Shown piece by piece: positions 6,699 through 12,808 of a DNA stretch of 12,808 nucleotides. The position numbers and the translations under genes are program-made. The notes under the pieces are model-generated. The model saw only the letters and a program-made list of their open reading frames with translations. It ran no database searches and was not told the DNA's origin. The number at the start of each line of letters is the position of its first letter. Within the stretch, counting starts at the first letter, position 1. The stretch is from Syntrophaceae bacterium UBA4810 (GTDB taxonomy: Bacteria; Desulfobacterota; Syntrophia; Syntrophales; Smithellaceae), in assembly GCA_002402545.1 (NCBI GenBank), contig DHGA01000104.1, forward strand, positions 1-12,808. The letters run 5' to 3'.

Positions 6699-8594
6699 TT
6701 AATTTGCGTAACCTATTGTTCTGAGTCCTTCCCTGATTTCATCGAGAACTACCGGATCGTCAATGGTTGAAGGAACCTGAAAATCCTTACTGTCGGCAAT
6801 TTTGCGCATAGTTCCGCGGAGGATTTTTCCCGAACGGGTTTTGGGGAGCCTTTTAACAACGATGGCCTGTTTAAAAGAAGCGACAGCTCCGATCTGCTCC
6901 CTGATCATCTGGACCAACTCAGTGACGATTGTCTTGTCGTCTTTTTTTGCACCCTCTTTGAGGACGATAAAACCGAGAGGGAGCTGGCCCTTGAAATCAT
7001 CAGCAGCGCCGATAACCGCACACTCGGCGACATCGGGATGTTTGGAGATGACTTCTTCCATGGTTCCCGTGGAAAGGCGGTGCCCCGCCACGTTGATGAC
7101 GTCGTCTACTCTCCCCATGATGAATAGATAGCCGTCTTTATCGTAGTGGCCGCCATCGCCGGTAAAATAATAACCAGGATATGTTTCCAGATAGGATTCC
7201 TTGTATTTTTCGTCGTTTTGCCACAAAGTCGGCAGAGTGCCGGGTGGAAGGGGCAGTTTGATGGCGACGACTCCCTCGACGCCATTATTTACCGGATTTC
7301 CCGCATCGTCCAGAATCTTAACCTGATAACCAGGTGCCGGTTTGGTCGGAGAACCGGCCTTAAGTGGTTGCGCATCAAGTCCCATGCAGTTGGCGGCAAT
7401 GGCCCAACCTGTTTCTGTCTGCCACCAATGATCGACGACAGGGATTTTGAGCAGATCCGTAGCCCAGTGATACGTGTCGGGATCAAGCCTTTCTCCCGCC
7501 AGAAACAAATATTTCAGACAAGAAATATCGTACTTTTGCTTGTATTTGCCGCGGGGGTCTTCTTTCTTTATGGCCCGGAAGGCTGTGGGCGCGGTAAAAA
7601 GCGCCTTGACGTTGTGTTCGGATACTACCCGCCAGAAAGCGCCCGGATCCGGCGTACCCACGGGTTTTCCCTCATAGAGTATTGTAGTGCTGCCGTTTAG
7701 AAGCGGTGCGTAGACAATATACGAATGGCCGACAACCCAGCCGACGTCTGAGGCAGCCCAGAAAACTTCGCCTGGTTTGGTATCATAAATGTTTTTCATG
7801 CTCCACTTCAGAGCAACTGCGTGGCCACCGTTATCCCTTACGATTCCCTTGGGAAGGCCTGTTGTTCCGGAAGTGTACAGGATATATAAAGGATCTGTTG
7901 TGAGCACGGGGACACAATCATGAGCGGTTGCTCCTTCCATCTCGTCAACCCAGTCAAGATCCCTGCCGGCAATAAGCGGGGCACTGACTTGCTGTCTCTG
8001 ATAGATGATGCAATTTGTCGGCTTGTGCTTTGCCAGGTCTATGGCCTTGTCCAAAAGCGGTTTGTATTCTATAATTTTCTTTCCCTCAATGCCGCACGAA
8101 GCGGATACCATTAGTTTAGGTTTGGCGTCGTCGATTCGCACAGCCAGCTCATTGGGGGCGAAACCTCCGAAGACCACGGAGTGGATGACGCCGAGGCGTG
8201 CGCATGCCAGCATGGCGAAAAGGGCTTCCGGAATCATGGGCATATAGATGATTACACGGTCTCCCTTGCTTGCTCCGTGCTTGCTCAGAACACCGGCAAA
8301 CCTGGCAACATGATCAAGGAGCTCTTTGTACGTATATCTTTTTATAGTTTGGGTGATAGGGCTGTCATAAATGACCGCTGTTTGTTCCGCGCGTCCATTT
8401 TCTACGTGATAATCAACGCAGTTGTAACAAGTGTTCATCTCGCCGCCGGCAAACCAGCGGTAAAAGGGCTTGTTTGCGTCATCCAGAACCTTTGTGAATT
8501 TTTTGTACCAGCATACATCCTCAGCGGCCGCGCCCCAGAATGCCTCAGGATTTTCGATGGATTGCCGATAACTGATTTCGTATTTCCCTGCCAT
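6699..8594 (-). CDS. Short-chain acyl-CoA synthetase, PrpE/ACSS3 type (likely propionate--CoA ligase)
   Basis: An AMP-forming ligase that activates a short carboxylate with ATP and CoA. At 631 residues it matches the length of propionyl-CoA synthetases. Residues 1-55 form the ACAS N-terminal region. The ATP loop TSGTTGLPKG is at 241-250, WWQTETGW at 390-397, YFTGD at 476-480, and the adenylation lysine is K590 in KTRSGKILRGTM. Features such as WVVGHSYIVYAPLL (286-299), the RDNGG stretch (253-257) and Trp rather than Gly after TETG follow PrpE/ACSS3 proteins more than acetate-specific Acs. Substrate preference is still inferred; acetate or butyrate could also be used. AAGGAGG lies 6 nt before the ATG. 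It follows the GntR gene by 59 nt on the same strand, with a TATACT/TATAAT stretch but no good -35 in the gap. Confidence 0.93.
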   Translation of the reverse strand: MAGKYEISYRQSIENPEAFWGAAAEDVCWYKKFTKVLDDANKPFYRWFAGGEMNTCYNCVDYHVENGRAEQTAVIYDSPITQTIKRYTYKELLDHVARFAGVLSKHGASKGDRVIIYMPMIPEALFAMLACARLGVIHSVVFGGFAPNELAVRIDDAKPKLMVSASCGIEGKKIIEYKPLLDKAIDLAKHKPTNCIIYQRQQVSAPLIAGRDLDWVDEMEGATAHDCVPVLTTDPLYILYTSGTTGLPKGIVRDNGGHAVALKWSMKNIYDTKPGEVFWAASDVGWVVGHSYIVYAPLLNGSTTILYEGKPVGTPDPGAFWRVVSEHNVKALFTAPTAFRAIKKEDPRGKYKQKYDISCLKYLFLAGERLDPDTYHWATDLLKIPVVDHWWQTETGWAIAANCMGLDAQPLKAGSPTKPAPGYQVKILDDAGNPVNNGVEGVVAIKLPLPPGTLPTLWQNDEKYKESYLETYPGYYFTGDGGHYDKDGYLFIMGRVDDVINVAGHRLSTGTMEEVISKHPDVAECAVIGAADDFKGQLPLGFIVLKEGAKKDDKTIVTELVQMIREQIGAVASFKQAIVVKRLPKTRSGKILRGTMRKIADSKDFQVPSTIDDPVVLDEIREGLRTIGYAN

Positions 8595-8653
8595 TTTTTC
8601 CTCCTTATATATTATAGTATAGCGGGTTTTTTCCGAACTGCCGGAGATAAACC

Positions 8654-9388
8654 CTATTTATCCAGGATAACCCGGAATTTATATTTATGCTCCACAAAGT
8701 GGGTCCAGACTATTTCAACCGGTGTGCCATAGGTGTCAAAAACGCGCGTATTAATTGTCAGTACCGGGTCCAGAACGGGAATTTGAAGGTGTTTGGATAT
8801 AATTTGATCTGCCCGGGTAATTTCAACCTGGTGTTCGATTGCGCCGAGATTTATCAAGGCTATCTTTTCCAAAGTTTCCAGCATGGTCATTTTTATGAGG
8901 TGCTCTTTGTTAATCTTGATGCCGTAGGATAGGGGCAGGTAATTAACAGTATAGCTGACCAGATTATCTTGATCACTACGAAGCCGCTCGAAAACAATGA
9001 CATCGCTTTGCGGTGAGAGTCTCAAAAAGTCGGCGATTTCATCAGAAGCTTGTTGCTTGGATTTTGACAGAACCTGAACTTTTGTATCCTTTTTGATATG
9101 AAAGATCTGCCGATTAATCCCGGATAGCTTTTCCTGCTTGATGGTTCGGGCAGATTCTGACCAGAAAGTTCCTATACCCTGTCTGCGTACGAGCAGGTCT
9201 TTACTGCGCAGGTGATCAAGGGCTCTGCGGATGGTTGTTCTGCTTACACCAAAAATTTCTCTTAATTCTTCCTCTGTAGGCAGCTGCTCTTCCGGGTTGA
9301 GGTTTCCCTTGGCGAGAAGTTCAAGGATGTAATCGGCAATCTGGTAGTGCAGGGGAATATGCGTATTGTTAAGGCGGATTGCATCCAT
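8654..9388 (-). CDS. GntR family transcriptional regulator, HutC subfamily
   Basis: A 244-residue DNA-binding regulator. Residues 11-75 are a GntR winged helix (IPLHYQIADYILELL, LPTEEELREIFGVSRTTIRRAL, VRRQGIGTFW). Residues about 100-240 fit the UTRA effector domain of the HutC subfamily, which binds small metabolites. I start it at ATG 9388, where the GntR fold begins, with AAGGG 8 nt upstream. A TTG at 9439 would add 17 residues unlike the family. It lies directly upstream of the acyl-CoA synthetase on the same strand and divergent from a carboxylate-type transporter. It probably controls both as a local repressor whose effector is the substrate or its CoA ester. That role is inferred from position only. 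Confidence 0.93.
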   Translation of the reverse strand: MDAIRLNNTHIPLHYQIADYILELLAKGNLNPEEQLPTEEELREIFGVSRTTIRRALDHLRSKDLLVRRQGIGTFWSESARTIKQEKLSGINRQIFHIKKDTKVQVLSKSKQQASDEIADFLRLSPQSDVIVFERLRSDQDNLVSYTVNYLPLSYGIKINKEHLIKMTMLETLEKIALINLGAIEHQVEITRADQIISKHLQIPVLDPVLTINTRVFDTYGTPVEIVWTHFVEHKYKFRVILDK

Positions 9389-9455
9389 GTAAAAAACCCT
9401 TACGAAAATTCCAGGTGGGAAATATGTACTGCCGGGCAATGTTTAATAAGACCTA

Positions 9456-9484
9456 GAAATTCGAACATAATTTTAGTCTGTCAA
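9456..9484 (-). promoter_or_regulatory. Possible promoter of gntR-synthetase operon
   Basis: The minus strand has a consensus TTGACA (9484-9479), but at 17 nt the -10 is a poor AATTTC (9461-9456). It is placed plausibly, about 70-95 nt upstream of the GntR ATG. Only the -35 is convincing. Confidence 0.3.
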
Positions 9485-9509
9485 TAAATATTTATAGCTG
9501 TCATTTTTC

Positions 9510-9538
9510 TTGACATTCTTTGTATCATAGTAGATACA
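9510..9538 (+). promoter_or_regulatory. Possible promoter of the MFS transporter gene
   Basis: A consensus TTGACA (9510-9515) is followed at 17 nt by GATACA (9533-9538), a weak -10. A TATAAT (9549-9554) is nearby but has no -35 at a usable distance. The candidate operator palindrome occupies the spacer and -10, as expected for a repressed promoter. Confidence 0.35.
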
Positions 9539-9539
9539 A
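9520..9539. promoter_or_regulatory. Candidate GntR operator palindrome
   Basis: TTGTATC (9520-9526) and GATACAA (9533-9539) are perfect reverse complements separated by 6 nt. A further ATACAA half-site occurs at 9542-9547. The palindrome lies between the divergent GntR and transporter genes and overlaps the likely transporter promoter. GntR/HutC proteins bind as dimers to short palindromes, though usually with a smaller central gap, so the assignment is inference. Confidence 0.45.
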
Positions 9540-9610
9540 CAATACAAATATAATATATAGGAAAGGCAATTTTTTTTGTAATTCCCTGAAACAAAAGGAG
9601 AAAAAAGGCA

Positions 9611-10846
9611 ATGGAAAAAAAAGTTATGAATATCATGCCCAGATGGGTACCCCTGCTTGGAGGAGTTCTAGGCAGTACTGTGTGCGGACTGCTTCTGTAC
9701 GCGTGGAGTGTTTTTATCAAGCCTTTTACCACGGAGTTTGGTTGGAGCAGGGCGGATATTGCGATGGCCTTTTCCATTTGTGCCCTGGTGTTTGGCTTGA
9801 CAACATTCATTGCGGGGAAAATGAGCGATAAATATGGTCCGCGCATTGTAGTTATTTTCGGCTCTATCATCCTTTCCGCAGGCTTCATTCTTTCGGGATT
9901 CATTCAGGATAAATGGCAGCTCTACCTGAGCTATGGCTTGATATCGGGCTTTGGCGGCGGGTTGGTATATCTTCCGCCTATCGCAACCGCCCCGAAATGG
10001 TGGCCGGACCGCAAGGCTCTGGCAACGGGCTTTGCGGTTGTGGGTTTGGGTATCGGCTCATTCATTATGGCGCCACTGGCAACTTATATTATTACAGATC
10101 CCGAACTAGGGTGGCGCTATGTCTTTATATATGTCGGCATCGCTATGGGCATTATGGGAATGATTGCGGCCTTCTGTCTTGCCGTGCCTCCAGCCGAGTG
10201 GAAACCGGCAGGTTGGAGTCCGGCAATTGCGACCGCGAACTCAATGGCAACGCCGGGCCGGGATTATCTTTTTGGAGAAGCAATCCGGACAAAACAGTTC
10301 TGGCTTCTTTATTTATCTTATTTTTGCGGTTGTTTTGCGGGCTTGATGGTCATTAGTCATATTGCCGGGCATGGAACTGACGCAGGCCTCGCGCCCATGC
10401 AGGCGGCTGCGGCGGTGAGTACGCTAGCGATAACCAATGCCGCTGTACGAATACTGATTGGTCTCGTTGCTGACAGGGTTGGTACAAAACTTTCATTGTT
10501 GATAGTTTTTAGTCTGCAGGTTATCGCTATGGCGCTTTTGTATCCTGCGGGACCGTCAGTGGTATTTCTCGGCATCATTGCTGGCATCATTGGGTGGAAT
10601 TACGGAGCGATGTTTACTCTTTTTCCGACTGCCTGTCTTCAATATTACGGTCCCACGGCTCAAGGGGCTAACTACGGGCTGCTCTTTACCGCTTTTGGCC
10701 TAGCCGGCTTTGCTGGACCCCTTGTTGGCGGGCTGCTGAAGGATATAACGGGAACCTATTATGCTCCGTTTATTGCCGGTGCTATTGTTGTCAGCCTATC
10801 CGTACTTGTATCGATTATTTTGAAGCCACCATTAAATAAGGCTTAA
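9611..10846 (+). CDS. MFS transporter, oxalate/formate antiporter (OFA)-like
   Basis: A 411-residue inner-membrane protein with about 12 hydrophobic segments in two halves. The cytoplasmic gap around residues 195-225 separates them. The first half holds YAWSVFIKPF (30-39), GWS (44-46), MFS motif A as AGKMSDKYGPR (68-78), and KWWPDRKALATGFAVVGLG (129-147), typical of the OFA and monocarboxylate-type branch. The second half repeats motif A as GLVADRVGTK (284-293). OFA members move small carboxylates such as oxalate, formate or pyruvate. Here the divergent GntR regulator and PrpE-type ligase suggest propionate or a related short acid. The ATG has AAGGAG 10 nt upstream. No terminator is evident after it. 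The transporter class is firm; the substrate is not. Confidence 0.9.
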   Translation: MEKKVMNIMPRWVPLLGGVLGSTVCGLLLYAWSVFIKPFTTEFGWSRADIAMAFSICALVFGLTTFIAGKMSDKYGPRIVVIFGSIILSAGFILSGFIQDKWQLYLSYGLISGFGGGLVYLPPIATAPKWWPDRKALATGFAVVGLGIGSFIMAPLATYIITDPELGWRYVFIYVGIAMGIMGMIAAFCLAVPPAEWKPAGWSPAIATANSMATPGRDYLFGEAIRTKQFWLLYLSYFCGCFAGLMVISHIAGHGTDAGLAPMQAAAAVSTLAITNAAVRILIGLVADRVGTKLSLLIVFSLQVIAMALLYPAGPSVVFLGIIAGIIGWNYGAMFTLFPTACLQYYGPTAQGANYGLLFTAFGLAGFAGPLVGGLLKDITGTYYAPFIAGAIVVSLSVLVSIILKPPLNKA

Positions 10847-10899
10847 AAACCCGCAAGCTGCTTCTATTTCGTTCATGCTGCCGACAAAATAAAAATTAT

Positions 10900-10929
10900 T
10901 GGCAAAACTTTATGCTGCCAGGCATTGCC
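10900..10929. repeat. Cluster of GGCA/TGCC inverted repeats
   Basis: GGCA (10901), TGCC (10916), GGCA (10921) and TGCC (10926) alternate, giving a TGGCA-N11-TGCCA inverted repeat and two overlapping near-palindromes (TGCCAGGCA and GGCATTGCC). It lies between the transporter stop and the exported-protein gene. It could be a regulator site; no T-tract follows, so it is not an obvious terminator. Confidence 0.5.
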
Positions 10930-10938
10930 GGTATTGGT

Positions 10939-10964
10939 TTGTCCGGACATGTTGTCCGAAAGTG
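10939..10964. repeat. 13-nt tandem repeat containing a palindrome
   Basis: Two adjacent 13-nt units, TTGTCCGGACATG and TTGTCCGAAAGTG, match at 10 positions. The first contains the perfect palindrome TGTCCGGACA (10940-10949). It is about 60-85 nt upstream of the exported-protein start, so it may be an operator for that gene. The binding protein is unknown. Confidence 0.5.
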
Positions 10965-11022
10965 GTTGCGGAAATTTAATCTTTGCGTTACAAAGTTATG
11001 TGTCTTTTTTATAGGAGTATTT

Positions 11023-12699
11023 ATGATGTTTGCAAAATCAAGGAGTGCCTTTGTTGTAACCGCGCTGGCTGTTTTTTTGCTTTACGCGCCACAGGCATTT
11101 TCGACGGAATATTTATCGCCGGTATTATCTATCTCTCCCAGAGAAGTAAATTTAGGAAACATAGCCCCCGGTGACGCCAATTCCGGATTGTTCACTTTGA
11201 AAAATATGGGGTCAGGTTCTTTAGAGTGGTCCGCAAAGAAACCGGAAAGCTGGAGATATCGATCAGGAGAAGAGATATTTTCTGTCATTCCGAAAAAAGG
11301 CGATTATTTGCGTGTGGAAGTCAGTTCTTTTGCTGATGAAGAGCAGCTTGCTGATGAAAGCGCCGCCGGCGCGGCTCTCCATTTAGTCGAGATGAAACTG
11401 GAAGGGGAAGCACAGAGCGTTACTTTTTACAAAAAACTATCAGAAGGCATGCATAAAGAAGCGATAAGAATTTCCTCAAATGGCGGAGACAGAACTATTT
11501 TTGTTGCTTTTTCCATTTCTGCCTCAGCCGGAAACGGGTCTTTAATAAATCTGAATCCTAAAAGAATTGATATGGGATCTGTTTTGCCGGGGAAAACTGT
11601 ATCCAAACGAATAATGCTGACGAACAAGGGAAAAGATAGGTTGGACTGGTCTGTCGCGGTAGAAAAACCTAAGCGTAAGGAAAAGGCCGCTGATTTCAAG
11701 AATGGCAGATATATATCTTTTCTCAACGATGAGATGATAAATAAAAATGTTTACAGCGCGCCCGCTCATCTTAAAGAAATTATGGAATTGTCAGGCAGAT
11801 GGACGGAAACTGACGGTTATCCTTCCGGTGCTGAAGGAGATAATATCATCAGATTAAATTTCAGCGGAACCGGGATAATCCTTTATCTGGCAACTTTTCC
11901 CGAGGGCAGCGGTTTCCATGTTTATGTGGATGAACGTCCGGTTAGCTCCAGAAGCTGGCCTTCCGAGTTTAAGGAAAAGAAAGGCGAGTTACTGATAGCC
12001 GAGGATCTCGCTGAAGGAACTCATGTCTTGACCATAGTTAGTAAAGACAGCCGCCTTGTTTTTGAAGGCGTGAAAATACTGGGTAAAAATATCAGCCGCG
12101 TGCCAGCGGGTAAAACAAGTATAGTTCCGATATCCGGGACAATTCTGACGCAAACCAATTATCTGCGTGTTACTTTTAATTCCACCGGACTTGCGCCCGG
12201 TTATTACTCCGATAACATCGTATTTACCGCCAATGGCGGCGAAGAAGTTGTAGAATTATTCGCGGAAGTAATACCGGAAAGCGCCGGCAGAGATATTGAT
12301 ATTTACCGTTATTCACGGGGCGATGATTATTTGTTTACCGCTCTTCCCAGCCAAGACACTGCGCAATTTGGAAGAAAAAATTATACAAAAGACGGTATCG
12401 CCTTCAGGCTTTTCGCGTCTGGTACTCCCGGAACCACTCCGTTTTACAGGTGGTATAATGCTCAGAAACGAGATCATTTTTACCATCATGACCAGGCAGG
12501 GGGAGGGAAAAACATACAGGGCTACACATTTGAAGGTTCTATCGGCAATATCGGAACATCAAAGTTAACCAATACCAGAGAATTATACCGCTGGTATAAC
12601 GCCTCCAGCGGCCGCTACTTATATATTACTAATTCCCGGGCGGCAGGCCTCAGGAACAAAGGGTATAGTTTCGACGGCATCGCGGGTTATGTAAAATAG
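11023..12699 (+). CDS. Exported multidomain protein: Ig-like domains, inserted beta domain, three DUF5648-type repeats
   Basis: A 558-residue protein; I know no characterised homologue. A Sec signal peptide (hydrophobic core about 9-22) is probably cut after AFS (27). Residues 35-165 form an Ig/BACON-like unit (ISPREVNLGNIAPGD, SNGGDRTIFVAFSI). A second starts at 176 (NLNPKRIDMGSVLPG) and finishes only at 378-417 (NYLRVTFNSTGLAPGYYS, ANGGEEVVELFAEV). Between its parts, residues about 228-352 look like a separate jelly-roll or carbohydrate-binding-type beta domain (SGRWTE, FSGTGIILYL, VYVDERPV, LAEGTHVLTIV). The C-terminus has three DUF5648-like repeats (427-463, 474-510, 521-557). It is likely a cell-surface or periplasmic binding protein, with no catalytic motif seen. 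ATG 11023 is chosen because AGGAG lies 5 nt upstream and the signal peptide starts there; an ATG at 10912 would add 37 unlikely residues. Confidence 0.85.
   Translation: MMFAKSRSAFVVTALAVFLLYAPQAFSTEYLSPVLSISPREVNLGNIAPGDANSGLFTLKNMGSGSLEWSAKKPESWRYRSGEEIFSVIPKKGDYLRVEVSSFADEEQLADESAAGAALHLVEMKLEGEAQSVTFYKKLSEGMHKEAIRISSNGGDRTIFVAFSISASAGNGSLINLNPKRIDMGSVLPGKTVSKRIMLTNKGKDRLDWSVAVEKPKRKEKAADFKNGRYISFLNDEMINKNVYSAPAHLKEIMELSGRWTETDGYPSGAEGDNIIRLNFSGTGIILYLATFPEGSGFHVYVDERPVSSRSWPSEFKEKKGELLIAEDLAEGTHVLTIVSKDSRLVFEGVKILGKNISRVPAGKTSIVPISGTILTQTNYLRVTFNSTGLAPGYYSDNIVFTANGGEEVVELFAEVIPESAGRDIDIYRYSRGDDYLFTALPSQDTAQFGRKNYTKDGIAFRLFASGTPGTTPFYRWYNAQKRDHFYHHDQAGGGKNIQGYTFEGSIGNIGTSKLTNTRELYRWYNASSGRYLYITNSRAAGLRNKGYSFDGIAGYVK
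12301..12693 (+). repeat. Three tandem DUF5648-type protein repeats (coding)
   Basis: Three units of about 37 residues with a 47-residue period lie at 12301-12411, 12442-12552 and 12583-12693. Units 2 and 3 share YRWYNA, a following aromatic pair (HFYHH or YLYIT), and a closing GY-[TS]-F-[ED]-G. Unit 1 keeps IYRY, DDYLFTAL and DGIAFRLF but lacks the WYN core. This pattern is typical of the C-terminal DUF5648 domain of secreted bacterial proteins. Confidence 0.7.
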
Positions 12700-12725
12700 C
12701 GAAATAACGCTCTTAGTTATTAATC

Positions 12726-12754
12726 TTGACAAATAAGGGGAGAGAAGATATTAG
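12726..12754 (+). promoter_or_regulatory. Promoter of the downstream tRNA gene
   Basis: Consensus TTGACA (12726-12731), 17-nt spacer, then TATTAG (12749-12754). Transcription would start near 12761, 28 nt before the tRNA. No terminator for the preceding gene is obvious; only a weak AATAAC/GTTATT hairpin lies in the gap. Confidence 0.6.
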
Positions 12755-12788
12755 GCTAAGTCTTTTTTATGGTCGGATTTAGATATTT

Positions 12789-12808
12789 GCGCCTGTAGCT
12801 CAGCTGGA
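12789..12808 (+). tRNA. tRNA 5' end (partial; probably tRNA-Arg)
   Basis: The last 20 nt read as a tRNA start: 7-nt acceptor strand GCGCCTG, T8, A9, D-stem GCTC, then D-loop AGCTGGA. The acceptor and D-arm closely match bacterial tRNA-Arg genes. The anticodon is beyond the window, so the amino acid is inferred. Confidence 0.75.

Noticed and set aside
6503..6724. 73-codon plus-strand frame between dprA and the synthetase
   Set aside because: It spans the GC-rich terminator hairpin and the end of the synthetase gene, so the apparent coding is incidental.
7146..7700. Open frame of 184 codons on the plus strand
   Set aside because: It is antisense within the acyl-CoA synthetase gene, with no recognisable domain.
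10899..10916. Sigma54-like TTGGCA...ATGCT sequence
   Set aside because: The GG and GC dinucleotides are 11 nt apart instead of the required 10, and the rest of the consensus is poor.
10981..11010. CTTTG/CAAAG hairpin followed by a T-tract upstream of the exported protein
   Set aside because: The stem is only 5 bp and the T-run begins about 9 nt after it, so it does not make a convincing terminator or attenuator.
10912..11022. Upstream ATG extending the exported protein by 37 residues
   Set aside because: The extension covers the repeat cluster, has no ribosome site and would bury the signal peptide; ATG 11023 has a proper AGGAG site.

Overview
The window looks like chromosomal DNA of a Gram-negative anaerobe, most likely Desulfobacterota. 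A Syntrophus/Smithella-type member of Syntrophales is my best guess. This rests on a dprA-topA-trmFO gene order, use of TrmFO, a stand-alone histidine-kinase-like protein with an HNFANPLN H-box, a DUF2147 periplasmic protein, a propionyl-CoA-synthetase-type ligase and moderate G+C. The taxonomic call is inference; no marker gene here is decisive.

Layout, left to right. Bases 1-27 are the 3' end of a tRNA (possibly initiator tRNA-fMet) with encoded CCA. It is followed by a perfect 20-bp hairpin terminator shared with a convergent secreted DUF2147 gene (minus, 90-560). A 217-bp divergent promoter region follows, then a plus-strand gene for a small cytoplasmic protein with a histidine-kinase dimerisation helix but a degraded ATPase domain (778-1572). 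A minus-strand housekeeping operon comes next, transcribed dprA (6416-5277) -> topA (5201-2943) -> trmFO (2910-1588): DNA-uptake recombination mediator, topoisomerase I and folate-dependent tRNA U54 methyltransferase. A GC-rich hairpin with a T-tract (6642-6678) ends the next transcript.

Bases 6699-10846 form a small metabolic module. A GntR/HutC-type regulator (9388-8654) is followed on the same strand by a PrpE-type short-chain acyl-CoA synthetase (8594-6699). A divergently transcribed OFA-type major facilitator transporter lies at 9611-10846. The 222-bp divergent intergenic region carries a TTGTATC-N6-GATACAA palindrome that is a good candidate operator. The likely logic is that the transporter imports a small carboxylate, the ligase activates it to a CoA thioester, and the GntR protein senses a metabolite and controls both. 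Propionate is the first candidate from ligase subfamily features, but the substrate is not proven.

The right end holds an exported multidomain protein (11023-12699): signal peptide, two Ig/BACON-like beta domains with a ligand-binding-like beta domain apparently inserted in the second, and three C-terminal DUF5648-type repeats. A cluster of short inverted and direct repeats lies upstream of it. A clear promoter then leads into the first 20 nt of a tRNA (probably tRNA-Arg) at the right edge. I see no CRISPR array, prophage, transposase or toxin-antitoxin pair. The least-explained items are the pseudokinase-like protein and the exported repeat protein; neither amounts to a demonstrable new system from sequence alone.
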